A DNA stretch of 64,000 nt from the NCBI GenBank assembly GCA_963701375.1, contig CAVOZT010000004.1:1054001-1118000 (forward strand), written 5' to 3'. The notes under the pieces are model-generated. The model saw only the letters and a list, made by a program, of their open reading frames with translations. It had not been told where the DNA came from and made no database searches. This document shows positions 51,333 to 60,090 of the stretch, piece after piece; position 1 is the first letter of the stretch, and the number at the start of each line of letters is the position of its first letter. This stretch comes from CAVXTF01 sp963701375 (GTDB taxonomy: Bacteria; Actinomycetota; Acidimicrobiia; Acidimicrobiales; CAVXTF01). A program made the position numbers and the translations under genes.

Positions 51333-51851
51333 TCAACGTCGTTGACGAAGGCGTGTGATGAGGTTGAGCACCGACAATGCCGCTTTCTCGGTCGGCGAGC
51401 CACTTTGGGGCAGCATGCCAATCTGGCGAGCCAGGGACGCCCCGTCGTAGTACATCGTGTCGCGCACGACTCGACCGGCGACAACATCTACTACATCCAC
51501 GCCTCGTATCCCGACACGTTTGCCGGTGGGTTCGATGCCCTGGAACTTTCCTCCTGAAAAGGTCCCCGTCGCATGCCACTGCACCACAGCGCCCGAGTGG
51601 TCACCAATGACACGGTCCACGGTCAGCATGTAGTCGGGGAATGCCGTAAACACCTCTTCCAGGAACCGCCGAATGGCCGGCTTTCCCCGAAACTCTCCTA
51701 CTGCCACCACGTCGCCCACGGCATCGTCGGTATCTAACGCCAAAACGGCGTCGACATCCCTCTTTGCCAGGGCGTCGAAGAGTGCACGGGCAACGTCCAC
51801 CGGCGAACCGGATGTCGGGGCCGCAGACATCGGATTGGTGTCCAAAGTCAT
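51333..51851 (-). CDS. SnoaL-like / ester cyclase family protein
   Basis: A 172-residue alpha+beta barrel protein of the NTF2-like SnoaL type: PVDVARALFDALAKRDVDAV at the start, then GKPAIRRFLEEVFTAFPDYM, VVQWHATGTFSGGKFQGIEP and GVDVVDVVAGRVVRDTMYYD, the order usual for ester-cyclase-like proteins. Substrate unknown; members act as cyclases, hydrolases or binding proteins. Start at ATG 51851 or ATG 51830. Minus strand, between an integrase relic and a membrane-protein gene. Confidence 0.75.
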   Translation of the reverse strand: MTLDTNPMSAAPTSGSPVDVARALFDALAKRDVDAVLALDTDDAVGDVVAVGEFRGKPAIRRFLEEVFTAFPDYMLTVDRVIGDHSGAVVQWHATGTFSGGKFQGIEPTGKRVGIRGVDVVDVVAGRVVRDTMYYDGASLARQIGMLPQSGSPTEKAALSVLNLITRLRQRR

Positions 51852-51961
51852 CTCCCTGCTTCTCGATTCAGGTTCAAGGTTACGCGGACCACTACCACGG
51901 TTCCAGCCGGGTGGTGGCAGTCGCCCGAAGTGTCGAGCAATCACCTATTGGCGCTGGTGCA

Positions 51962-52663
51962 TCACCCGATGATGCGAAACGAGTCGAGCAGCGCCTCGGT
52001 GGTCGGTTTGTCGAATCCGGTTGTGCCGACGACGTACACGGTGGACCCGTCGACAACGTCGATGCCCCCCACGTACCCAGGGCACGCGCCTGCCGGGTTG
52101 AAACACGCAATGAGTTCACGTACCGCTGGATGACCTTGGAAGGTTGATCTGTACCCGAAGAGGAACTGCGAAAGTAGCTTGGATATGTCCTGCGTTGTAA
52201 CCAGCCTTTGGAGGTTCCAAATCCACACCAACTGGCCTCGGGCTGTCCAGGTTCGCCTGCTAACAACCCCGAGCGATGACCAACCGCACTGTGCGTCGGG
52301 GGCAGTGCAGCCGATCTCCAAGCCGCATTGGCCGGCTTGGAGGCAGGTGCTAGGCGTGCTCAGGAACGTCATCTCAAAGCGTTGGCCCGTTGGACCGTAG
52401 ACCTTTGCCGGTGGGATGGCGATAACGACTGATGTTGATGGTGCAGAGGCAAGAGAGAGGCCTCCAGCAACGACGGTCAAGATGACCAGAGCGACGAGCA
52501 CCATCTGGACGACTTTCCTCCCTCGGGGCCGCGCGTTAGTGGCCTCCCAAGGCAGCGGAGAGTCATTGAGCGTCGCCCAATCAGAACCCCACACGCACAT
52601 AACGATACGCCCGGTTTGGTCTTGGTGGAGCGTTGCCCGGTGTGTCGCGTAGCCATTCCCCAT
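51962..52663 (-). CDS. Single-pass membrane protein of unknown function
   Basis: A 233-residue protein with a cytosolic N-terminus, one TM (VVQMVLVALVILTVVAGGLS, about 50-70) and a ~160-residue outer part. That part has six Cys (STCLQAGQCGLEIGC, DAQCGW, ACFNPAGACPG), probably disulfide-bonded, and ends ALLDSFRIIG, as in PsbP/Mog1-like small lipoproteins. No family assigned. ATG 52663 has AGGAAGG upstream; ATG 52600 is an alternative. Faces the lipoprotein gene at 52785 divergently. Confidence 0.6.
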   Translation of the reverse strand: MGNGYATHRATLHQDQTGRIVMCVWGSDWATLNDSPLPWEATNARPRGRKVVQMVLVALVILTVVAGGLSLASAPSTSVVIAIPPAKVYGPTGQRFEMTFLSTPSTCLQAGQCGLEIGCTAPDAQCGWSSLGVVSRRTWTARGQLVWIWNLQRLVTTQDISKLLSQFLFGYRSTFQGHPAVRELIACFNPAGACPGYVGGIDVVDGSTVYVVGTTGFDKPTTEALLDSFRIIG

Positions 52664-52784
52664 GGCCGGTGAGCCTTCCTATAACCTCAGGGCAGATTGA
52701 CGAAACCCCTTTCAGACGGCCTCGGGTTTGTATGCAAACAACTTGTCCCTCGACTCTGCCCATCTGCATGATGAGAACCGTGCC

Positions 52785-53456
52785 ATGCTGCGCCCGGTGT
52801 CGATGCGTGTAAGGGGGGGACTGGCTTTTGCTACCGTCACATTCACGGGACTTGCTGCCTGCACCCCGACGGCGTCGCAAAGTTCTCCCGCAACCCCCGG
52901 CGCGTCACTGGACGCAGCAATAAGCGCGGTACTCAACGCGCCCAACTTCACTCTTGTCATCAAGGAGTCGGGAACCCAAGGTTCGGCAGCATTCTCGACC
53001 GTCGTGACCACCGTGACGACGTGGGTGATCGAGAAGCCCGACAAGATCTCGTTGACGGGGACCTCGGGTACTGGGGACATCATCGCCATCGGCGATAACA
53101 GATACTCCGAGGATCAAGGAGTGTGGAGCGAACTCAACCATGAAGGGGTGGCTGCCAACTACACCAACGGGGCGTTGCAGTTCGTCCACCTGTTGTTGCG
53201 GGCCAACGGCGTGGTTAGACAAGGAACCACTTACCTCGTCCCAAGCGCCGATGCCAAGAGCCTGCTGGTAGCGACCGGGATGTCTCAGTACCAGGGAGTC
53301 TCAACGGTTTCGTTCTCCGCGACGGTGCTGCGTGGCTTGTTGGATGCAATCCGGCTGAACGTCACCGGGACCTTTCACCACTCCACGACGGTCACGATTA
53401 GTCGCGTCGGAACCTCCCCTCCGATCACGGCTCCCTCGGTGGGCGGTTCTGGATAG
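52785..53456 (+). CDS. Lipoprotein, LppX/LprG-like
   Basis: A 223-residue protein with lipobox LAAC (GGLAFATVTFTGLAAC). The mature part, ASLDAAISAVLNAPNFTLVI then IIAIGDNRYSEDQGVWSELN and LRGLLDAIRLNVTG, follows the pattern of the actinomycete LppX/LprAFG family, whose half-barrel carries lipids across the periplasm; a residual match to generic beta-rich lipoproteins is also possible. ATG 52785 gives the correct signal. It ends 17 bases before an integrase relic. Confidence 0.6.
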   Translation: MLRPVSMRVRGGLAFATVTFTGLAACTPTASQSSPATPGASLDAAISAVLNAPNFTLVIKESGTQGSAAFSTVVTTVTTWVIEKPDKISLTGTSGTGDIIAIGDNRYSEDQGVWSELNHEGVAANYTNGALQFVHLLLRANGVVRQGTTYLVPSADAKSLLVATGMSQYQGVSTVSFSATVLRGLLDAIRLNVTGTFHHSTTVTISRVGTSPPITAPSVGGSG

Positions 53457-53472
53457 ACCCAGAGGTTTGGCC

Positions 53473-53571
53473 CTACAACCCCACCGCCGACGCAGCATTC
53501 TCGTTGAACAGGTTCCCCTCGCGGATGTACCTCCGCAACACCGTCAACGACTTGTGGCCTGTCGTCTTGCC
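53473..53571 (-). pseudogene. Relic of a phage-integrase 3' end (I2)
   Basis: The minus strand encodes GKTTGHKSLTVLRRYIREGN then LFNENAASAVGL and a stop, the last ~32 residues of a tyrosine integrase. It starts just after the lipoprotein stop and ends just before the next gene's GTG at 53577. Confidence 0.8.
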
Positions 53572-53576
53572 ATAGT

Positions 53577-53969
53577 GTGACTGTGGAGCGGCATTTTCTT
53601 CGCATTGAACAGTTCCCAGACGCTCCCGAATGGCACAAGCTCCGCGTTGACGTTACGAGTTGGTGCGAGCAGACCCGCCTCAACCTGCTCGCCGAGTTGA
53701 ACCAGTACGAGAAGGGAACCCCAGACTGGGAGGCAACGATGGGAGCGATCGAGTTCTGCGAGGAGGTGCCTTCCATATTGGAGAAATCGCCAGACTGGTC
53801 ATCAGCACGGTATTCGGTGGTTAGGGCAAGCGGTGGAGTGCGCCTATTGGCGACACCGACTCAGCGGTTACGTCATCGGGGCAGGAGCAGCGTCAGGAAT
53901 CACGTCATGTTGAGTCTGAAGACGGGTATCCTGATGAAGTTTCATTGGCCTCGCGAACGACCTTGGTGA
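53577..53969 (+). CDS. Hypothetical protein
   Basis: A 130-residue frame from GTG 53577. The first ~80 residues look protein-like: FLRIEQFPDAPEWHKLRVDV, TSWCEQTRLNLLAELNQYEK, GAIEFCEEVPSILEKSPDW. The last ~50 are Arg-rich and less convincing, so the true end may have been lost by a frameshift near 53820. No family recognised. Lies between integrase relics I2 and I3, like a single-gene cassette. Confidence 0.45.
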   Translation: MTVERHFLRIEQFPDAPEWHKLRVDVTSWCEQTRLNLLAELNQYEKGTPDWEATMGAIEFCEEVPSILEKSPDWSSARYSVVRASGGVRLLATPTQRLRHRGRSSVRNHVMLSLKTGILMKFHWPRERPW

Positions 53970-53984
53970 CTTCGCGACTGGCTT

Positions 53985-54080
53985 TACAGCCCCACTGCCG
54001 ACGCCGCGTTCTCGTTGAACAGGTCTGCCCTCGCGTATCTACCGGCTCAACACTGTCATGCTCTTGTGGCCGGTCGTCTG
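53985..54080 (-). pseudogene. Relic of a phage-integrase 3' end (I3), with stop and frameshift
   Basis: The minus strand encodes TTGHKSMTVLSR, then TAG where Tyr is expected, IREG, and after a one-base shift LFNENAASAVGL and a stop. It is the most decayed of the three relics. The following 54081-54438 contains no gene I can support. Confidence 0.75.
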
Positions 54081-54438
54081 TGCGATGAGGCGCTCTGAAC
54101 CCCTGCCGCTGCCGACGACGTTGCCAGTCCAGCCCGCAACGAGTGGCCCGACAGTCCCGCTCAGGTCCACGCCACCGGAGCCAAGTGTGCAAACTGCCAC
54201 GCGGCGTTCTCATGGCGTTCATCAGCACGTAACCACAGCAGATGCGTTGGCTCATACGATTGCTGTTGACGACCCCAACCCGTTCACCTTGGTTGTGGCG
54301 GCAAGGCCCCGACTACTAGCCGTCGGGGTCTTTGCCGCGAGTGCCGGATTGCCGTATTGAGGGAACGAGGATGGTACACGAACTGAAGCTGCATGATCGG
54401 CTGCTGTTCGGAGCGGCCCGTTGTCGAGCCTTAGCTCA

Positions 54439-55351
54439 CTAACCCCGCCAACAAGTACGTCGGATGGCGGTCCAGGTTGTGCCTCGCGGGTCGTACCGTC
54501 TTGTCGTTCTCGGGTCGGCGTGACCGGCTGCGTCCTGTACGTCCCTCAAGCTCGCGCCGGCGTCCAGACTCAACGTAACGAACGCGTGTCTCAGGTCGTG
54601 AGGGTGGATGGTCGTCGCCTTGGACGGCACCGCGACCCTCGCCAACCGCCGCAGCGTCCTCCATACCTCTGACCGCTGCCATCTTTTCCCGGTTGCTGTG
54701 ATGAAAAGAGGGCCGGATACGCGTTCCCCGACATAGGCATCCACGGCCTCTGCTGTACGAGGAGCCATCGGGGTCGTGGCCTTCTTGCCACCCTTGCGCG
54801 TGATCATCAGCACCCGGTGTCCGCGCTCTGTCGTCAGGTCGTCCACGTCGGCCTCGAGCACCTCTGAGATGCGCAACCCATTCATCCCGAGAAGCAGGAC
54901 CAGAGCATGGGATCGTGGTGAGTCGGCTGCAGCGGCGTGTATCAGCGCGGCCATCTCGTCGGCGTCGAGGCCAGTGGATACTGTGTCGCTCCCGACCTTC
55001 GGGCGTCGGACATGTGTGACCGGGTTGCGCGCGATCGTCGTCCTCGCCCTCCGCGTATCTGTAGAAGCTGGACAGTGTGGACAGACGACGAGCGACCGTG
55101 GCGGGGCTGAGCTGATCTACCTCTCCGATAGTGCGAGCGAACGCGTCGACGTGACCCCTTGTGGCCTCAAGAGGGTCGAGGTCGTGGTCGGAGCACCAGG
55201 TGAACCACTCGTGTAGGTCGTTTGAATAAGCGGTCCTGGTGTGGGCCTCGTAGGCGAGAAGGAAGGCGGTGGCGAGGTCTTCGGAGCGCCAGGTAGTGGG
55301 CTTGGCTGGGGTTCGCTGGGGTCTTGTGGGGACGAGCACGCTGCGTGGCAT
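54439..55351 (-). CDS. Tyrosine recombinase (phage integrase family), interrupted by a frameshift near 55040
   Basis: The N-terminal SAM-like domain is RTAYSNDLHEWFTWCSDHDL and SPATVARRLSTLSSFYRYAE; the catalytic domain continues in the next frame from about 55035 (ARNPVTHVRRPKVGSDTVST). Removing one base gives 303 residues. Active-site residues are Arg in MNGLRISEVLEADVDDL, HxxR in HPHDLRHAFVTLSLDAG, His in AGHADPRTTRRYD, with the nucleophile Tyr in that motif. XerC/D-like length. Its C-terminus differs from that of relics I1-I3, so those come from other integrases. The break may be decay or assembly error. Likely integrase of the island or of a nested element. Confidence 0.82.
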
Positions 55352-55401
55352 TCACACATCATAATGATACTTATGTTGAGCCAACAAGTGTCGAGCTAAC
55401 A

Positions 55402-55533
55402 GTGAGCGAGGGGAAGAAGGCCCTCTCCCGTAAGGACGCGATGCCGTTGATCGTGGAGCTACAAGACGTGGAACGGTGTATGCGGGACCTGCGACGTGCA
55501 TTGAGAACCGTGCTCGACGACCCGGCGTCCTAG
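55402..55533 (+). CDS. Possible small helical protein
   Basis: A 43-residue frame from GTG 55402 (SEGKKALSRKDAMPLIVELQ and DVERCMRDLRRALRTVLDDP) that would form an amphipathic helix pair. It lies divergently 50 bases from the integrase start, a usual place for a small regulator. Evidence is limited to composition. Confidence 0.3.
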   Translation: MSEGKKALSRKDAMPLIVELQDVERCMRDLRRALRTVLDDPAS

Positions 55534-55600
55534 TTCACTTGTTGACGCTCTCGTCTAGCTCCCGTGTTCACGTCGAGGGCCGTCAGTAACCTTTCCCCGC

Positions 55601-56343
55601 GTGCGGAGCCTCGACCCGAGGAAGTGGGGATTCAAGTCACCCGCATGGTTGAATGTCGTCACCAAACACATGATTGGTCGGATGCAAAGAGCAATCGACA
55701 AAAAACTTCGAACCGACGACATCATCGACTCCGCTCGTAAGTCCTCGCCCGCTCCGAACGTCGCTTCGGGAGACACAGTCCAATCACGGTCAATGGGATG
55801 GAGATATTGGCGGGAACGCTCAGTGACGCTGGGCAGTTAGACGAGGCAGTCACATTGCTGGATGAGGTCGTGAGGCGACGGACCCTGGCGCTAGGACCGG
55901 ACAACATCCAGGTACTCAAGCCGAAAGCGGCGCTTGGGGCAATGCTCAATGACCTGCACCGATACGTAGAGGCAGAAAGGACTCTCGAAAACGCAGTCGC
56001 GGGGCTTCAAAGAACATTAGGGCCGGACGACGACACGACCGTCAGCGTGTCGGCATCGTTCGCACTGGCGCTCGCGTACAGACGAGATTTTCCACGTGCC
56101 CTGGAACTCCAACGCCGAGTCGCCGAGGTAAGGGCAAACCAATGTGGTCCTGATAATCCGCGCAGCCTGAGGGCACGTCTATACCTGGCCATATTCCTCC
56201 ATTGGGCAGACGAGGACGCAGAATCACGCTTGCTGGCACAAGGCGTGCTTGACGCAAAGACCCGTCTCAAGGTCGATGACAGTACGACCGAGAGGGCGAG
56301 GGAGTTACTCGCCACCATCGACACGACCGACCCTCAGGGCTGA
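55601..56343 (+). CDS. TPR-repeat protein, copy 1, with a one-base deletion near 55742
   Basis: GTG 55601 opens RSLDPRKWGFKSPAWLNVVT, which parallels RTLDPSKWEARWPEWLRPFY of the copy at 57188. Near 55742 the homology shifts frame: after DSARK it continues LARSERRFGRHSPITVNGME and then AGQLDEAVTLLDEVVRRRTL, GPDNIQVLKPKAALGAMLND, YRRDFPRALELQRRVAEVRA, HWADEDAESRLLAQGVLDAK to 56343. Adding one base gives 247 residues with about four 42-residue TPR units (kinesin-light-chain/NB-ARC-TPR style). TPRs mediate protein contacts; no effector domain is present. Confidence 0.7.
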
Positions 56344-56858
56344 GACAAGTCCTCACATGTCTAGGCCAACTCCCGGCTCACGTCGCCTTCCCCGACTACT
56401 TGTGGGACCAGACGGTAAATCGGAGCTACCGATTTCCTGGGCTAGCGCAGCCGCTAAGCGATGACCTCATCCTCGCTGGCGGGTCACGCGGTCGGGTTCA
56501 GCGACCATCCCACCATGCCTTCAGTCGAGCGAACCGCCGTTTTCGCGGCAGATGTTTCTGTTCCTCGCGAATCTCCATATCGTGGAGCCCTCTTCCGAAA
56601 CGCCAGAGTCCCTGTGTCATCCCTGCCGGGCTGTACGCACTCGCCTCAAAGCCTGAACCAGAAGCTGGCCACATGACGGGCGGCGTGTCGTCGGGCTCGT
56701 TCGGGCGGCGCTGGACCTGCGGCGAAGGTCTCCTTGGCTTGCGCTGACTCTTGCTACGAGAGCCCACAGTGAAATCTTCTCACGTAATGAAACGGGATCT
56801 GATCCGGCACGTAACGGGGGAGTGAGCCGATTGAGTCGCCAAGGATAGCGTTCGTCGG
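56344..56858 (+). other. Gap without a supportable gene
   Basis: Frames on both strands are short, lack ribosome sites and are not protein-like. The only notable feature is homology-like spacing to the second TPR gene's leader further on (both copies start shortly after a GCCGTC/GACCGTC.GTAACCT stretch). Confidence 0.3.
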
Positions 56859-57087
56859 ATGGCATTCGTATGCGTGACACCTCTGTTTGCCGCCACTTCC
56901 AGACCGGTGACTGCCCTTCTTGGGCTGGCCCTCATCGGACTAGCTGCTCTCTTCTACAAGTATGTACTGCCAACGGGCGCGCTCTTCCGCAGCCATCCCA
57001 GTCTTCAGACTCTCCAACGCTGCCCTTGCTCCCGCGATTATGGCCATTGGCGGCCTTGGGCTGTTGGTCTACGCGCTAGCTGGTTGA
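56859..57087 (+). pseudogene. Possible two-helix membrane protein with frameshift
   Basis: ATG 56859 leads into a clear TM helix (VTALLGLALIGLAALFYKYV). Near 56980 a change of one base puts the reading in the next frame, where VFRLSNAALAPAIMAIGGLG and LLVYALAG, a second TM helix, end at TGA 57085. Together they give a ~75-residue two-helix protein. The alternative is coincidence in two frames. Confidence 0.3.
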
Positions 57088-57187
57088 TCTGGTCTTCCTG
57101 CCCGTCGTCCGCAGGCGCACTGAGTCCACGTCATCCGCTCGTCCACCGCCGGTGCCTACGTGGAGGACCGTCTGTAACCTCAGGTGC

Positions 57188-58054
57188 GTGCGGACTCTCG
57201 ACCCGAGCAAGTGGGAAGCCAGGTGGCCTGAATGGTTGAGGCCCTTCTACCGGGTCGTTCTTCGGGTGAAAAGCGTGATTTTCCGATGGGCAGGCAACGA
57301 CGACGCCATCAACGCCGCCCGAGGTGCTCTTGCGGGAGCCGTACGGCGCTACGGCAACGATAACCCCTTCACTGTGAGACTCATGGTCCTACTCGCAGAA
57401 CAGCTACGCGAGGCCGGGCAGTATGACGAGTCGATTTCATTGTTGCGAGAGGCAGTTGCGCAACGCTCGCAGGCTTTGGGACCGGATCACGTTCAGACCG
57501 CAGACGCCGAATCGGACCTTGCAAGAAGCCTCGGGTCGGACAGTCAATACAGAGAAGCAATCACCTTGAAGAAGCATGCCATCGAGGTGTTTACCCGAGC
57601 CTATGGACCGGATGACAGCCTGGTCTTGACGGATACTGCTGCCATGGCGGGATTTTTGATCCGTCTCCGGCGCTACGTAGAGGTCGAGAAAGCGTTAAAG
57701 GACATTGTGCCCAAGGTAGAGCGAGTTCTCGGACCTGGAGATGAGTGGACAATCAAGTCATCGTCGCGTCTGGCCCTCGCACAGGCAAACCTGCAGAAGT
57801 TCGGCCCCGCAATCGAACTTCAACGGCAAGTGGTCGAGATGAACGAGGCCAAACATGGCCATGACGATGAGCGAACTCAGGATGCGCGATTCCAACTGGC
57901 GGCGTTCCTGCACTGGGCCGGAGAGAACGCGGAGGCCCGGCTCCTAGCTCAGGCGGTACTCCACACGAAGGTCCGTCTCGGAGTCGAGGACGCGGTGACC
58001 AGACACGCGAGGAAGCTAATCGACGACATCGACGGAGCTGGTGTTGCGGGCTGA
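57188..58054 (+). CDS. TPR-repeat protein, copy 2
   Basis: A 288-residue all-helical protein. After an N-terminal segment with a hydrophobic stretch (FYRVVLRVKSVIFRW) there are about five 42-residue TPRs: LAEQLREAGQYDESISLLRE, LGPDHVQTADAESDLARSLG, YGPDDSLVLTDTAAMAGFLI, QKFGPAIELQRQVVEMNEAK, HWAGENAEARLLAQAVLHTK. The LG.DH..T pattern is that of NB-ARC-associated TPRs, found in bacterial signalling and conflict systems, but no NTPase is fused here. GTG 57188 matches the start of copy 1. A 3' relic of a third copy lies at 60681. Confidence 0.75.
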   Translation: MRTLDPSKWEARWPEWLRPFYRVVLRVKSVIFRWAGNDDAINAARGALAGAVRRYGNDNPFTVRLMVLLAEQLREAGQYDESISLLREAVAQRSQALGPDHVQTADAESDLARSLGSDSQYREAITLKKHAIEVFTRAYGPDDSLVLTDTAAMAGFLIRLRRYVEVEKALKDIVPKVERVLGPGDEWTIKSSSRLALAQANLQKFGPAIELQRQVVEMNEAKHGHDDERTQDARFQLAAFLHWAGENAEARLLAQAVLHTKVRLGVEDAVTRHARKLIDDIDGAGVAG

Positions 58055-58055
58055 G

Positions 58056-58275
58056 GTATCCGCCCAACGTGTCCGCGATCCGTCCGCTCGAACTCCCAGG
58101 TCACCGGCGAGAGTTGGCGCATTTGACGGATCGGACGTGTTATTTCAGCGAAATCCCAAGGATGAAAAGCACGGGTGGGGTAGGCGCAAAAGCCCGCTCG
58201 GTCGAGCCCCCAACCCGATACAGATAACAATAGGAATGACGCGTCCGACGCGTTATCCGTCGAGCGACTCGACGG
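58056..58275 (+). repeat. ~220-bp duplicated segment, copy 1 (copy 2 at 60741-60960)
   Basis: Both copies begin GTATCCGCCCAACG just after a TPR 3' end and share blocks such as GCGCATTTGACG / CCGCATTTGACG, ATTTCAG.GAA.TCCC and GGCGTAGGCGCA-type sequence, with similarity of perhaps 70-75% by eye. Each copy separates a plus-strand TPR end from a minus-strand propeller-gene end, so a larger segment was duplicated. Confidence 0.65.
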
Positions 58276-58296
58276 GGCTCCCTTCGAGTATCCAGG

Positions 58297-60090
58297 TCAG
58301 CCGAAGCATTTCGCCGGTGGGGTGATGACGACGACACTGTGCGGCGGGTTAACCCCCCAAGTGGGCGACGTGACGGCATACAGGCTATGACCTGACGCAA
58401 TGAACCCGAACGACCCAACATTCGTAGACTCGGTCGCTTCGACGGCCCCTGTTGCTGGGTTCGCACACGTGAGGGTTGGATTGTCACCACTTCCCAGACC
58501 CGTCAGCCATAAGGTTCTCTCGCTGACGCCGGACTCGACACCACCCACGGCGAGGAAAGCGCCGAACCTCTGAAGTTCAGAGACTTGGGGGGCAACCAGT
58601 TGCAAACTCTTGGCCGACAGCTCGAACTCGCTACCACCACCGCCCGACCACTGGGCTACGCCAACTGCATTGCCCGACCGCAGCGACACCCACACGCCTC
58701 CGGTGGTTGCAGCGACCGTTGAGCTAATACCGGCACCCTCTCTATTCACAATGTCCGTGCCGGTTTGAGCGTCGTACTCGTTGACGCTCCAATCGCCGCT
58801 TGCAGCGTTCGTCTGGCCAGCCGTGTAAAGCAAAGTACCAGTGGGGTCGGTGGACATCGAGAAAATCTCGTCACCGGCGTCGAACTCTGTCTCGATGGCC
58901 CCTGTCGCGGGATTCAACGCCCAGAGGTCTTCGCCTCCCGCAACCCAGACGGGACCGTTGGTGGTAGCGGTGATGACCGGGTCGATGATTTCATGAGCGG
59001 TGGGGAAGTCGTTCTTCACGGGCAGTGAGATTCGCTCATGTATTGCGAGGGTCGTTGGGTCGAGCCTCAGTACAAGAACGTCTGGCCCGGACGCGACGGT
59101 GACCCAAACCGAACCACCGGCGACGGCGAGGTCGCTATCGCTTAAAGGGTAGTCGCTTGAAATGCCGGGACCGTTCTTGACTTCGCCAGAGGTCAGGTCG
59201 TATCGCACCGGTGTGACCGTGAACGGCATGTTGTTGATTTGCGGACCCTTGATGGAGAGCCAGTACACGGCATTCTCAGTTGGGACGATGGAACCCAAGC
59301 CGCCGCTCGTCGTGATCGTCCGAGAAGGCCACTGAGCGGTACTCGATTTCACGGTATTCGGAGTTGACGGTGGGACGGTCGGCTTGGAGCCAGACGGGCG
59401 TATCGAGTTCACAATCGTGCTGGCAAAACCACCGCTAGTCCCCACCTCGACCGCAACCGGTCGAGCGACACCGGGGATATATACGGCAACGATGGCGAAC
59501 CCGTCGATAGCAACCCCTTCCCCTTGTATCGTAAGGCCGTTTACGTGAAGCGGTTTGCCTTGTCCGGGCACAGTTGACCCGGTGTCTGGGAGGGGTCCGT
59601 ACGGACCGGGGTCGACCAGAAGACCGTTGACGGGCGCGACGTTGGGAGAGATTCTTGGACAGTGATACAAGACAGGGTTCGCGCCTGTGTCCAACTCGAC
59701 TGCGTTGGCTTTGAAGAATGGCTGCATTTCCGGGCCACAGTCTCCCCAGGAGTGTTCTGATCCGACCGGCCAGTTGCCCGGCGCGTACATGGTCAACCCG
59801 CCGAATGTCACCTTCTGCCATGACGCCGGGACACCGGCAGGACGGCCCGTTGGATTTGATGATGAAGACACCCCGACTAGCAACACAACGACGAGCACGC
59901 AGATTGCGGTCGCCATAGCTATAGCGCCAATCGCGTAGGACCTCATGCGACGAGGATGCCAATGGTGGGTGCCGCGCGTGGACGGGCTAGGAGACGACTG
60001 GTGTGCTGCCATGACTTCGGCGGCTGTGAGGGGCATGTAACCGGAGTCGATTAACTCCCTAATCTGCTCGTCAATGTCATGCATGGTCAT
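58297..60090 (-). CDS. Single-pass membrane protein with extracytoplasmic PQQ/NHL-like beta-propeller, putative anti-sigma partner (module C)
   Basis: A 597-residue close paralogue of the module B protein along its entire length: MPLTAAEVMAAHQSS in the cytosolic tail, TM AIGAIAMATAICVLVVVLLV, WQKVTFGGLTMYAPGN, FFKANAVELDTGANPVLYHC, and blades such as PVWVAGGEDLWALNPATGAI and EFDAGDEIFSMSTDPTG, ending VITPPAKCFG. DNA identity with module B is high in the blade region, suggesting duplication within the island. It starts 14 bases inside the sigma gene. Predicted to keep the sigma factor at the membrane until an outside signal binds (inference). Confidence 0.75.
   Translation of the reverse strand: MTMHDIDEQIRELIDSGYMPLTAAEVMAAHQSSPSPSTRGTHHWHPRRMRSYAIGAIAMATAICVLVVVLLVGVSSSSNPTGRPAGVPASWQKVTFGGLTMYAPGNWPVGSEHSWGDCGPEMQPFFKANAVELDTGANPVLYHCPRISPNVAPVNGLLVDPGPYGPLPDTGSTVPGQGKPLHVNGLTIQGEGVAIDGFAIVAVYIPGVARPVAVEVGTSGGFASTIVNSIRPSGSKPTVPPSTPNTVKSSTAQWPSRTITTSGGLGSIVPTENAVYWLSIKGPQINNMPFTVTPVRYDLTSGEVKNGPGISSDYPLSDSDLAVAGGSVWVTVASGPDVLVLRLDPTTLAIHERISLPVKNDFPTAHEIIDPVITATTNGPVWVAGGEDLWALNPATGAIETEFDAGDEIFSMSTDPTGTLLYTAGQTNAASGDWSVNEYDAQTGTDIVNREGAGISSTVAATTGGVWVSLRSGNAVGVAQWSGGGGSEFELSAKSLQLVAPQVSELQRFGAFLAVGGVESGVSERTLWLTGLGSGDNPTLTCANPATGAVEATESTNVGSFGFIASGHSLYAVTSPTWGVNPPHSVVVITPPAKCFG

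Noticed and set aside
51198..54080. Considered as integron attC sites or a CRISPR
   Set aside because: The shared sequence translates cleanly to an integrase C-terminus and shows no attC-type R'/R'' core sites or short-spacer spacing; a secondary site role stays only a hypothesis.
54058..54360. Plus-strand 100-codon frame
   Set aside because: Starts inside integrase relic I3 and has Pro/Thr/Arg-rich composition without features.
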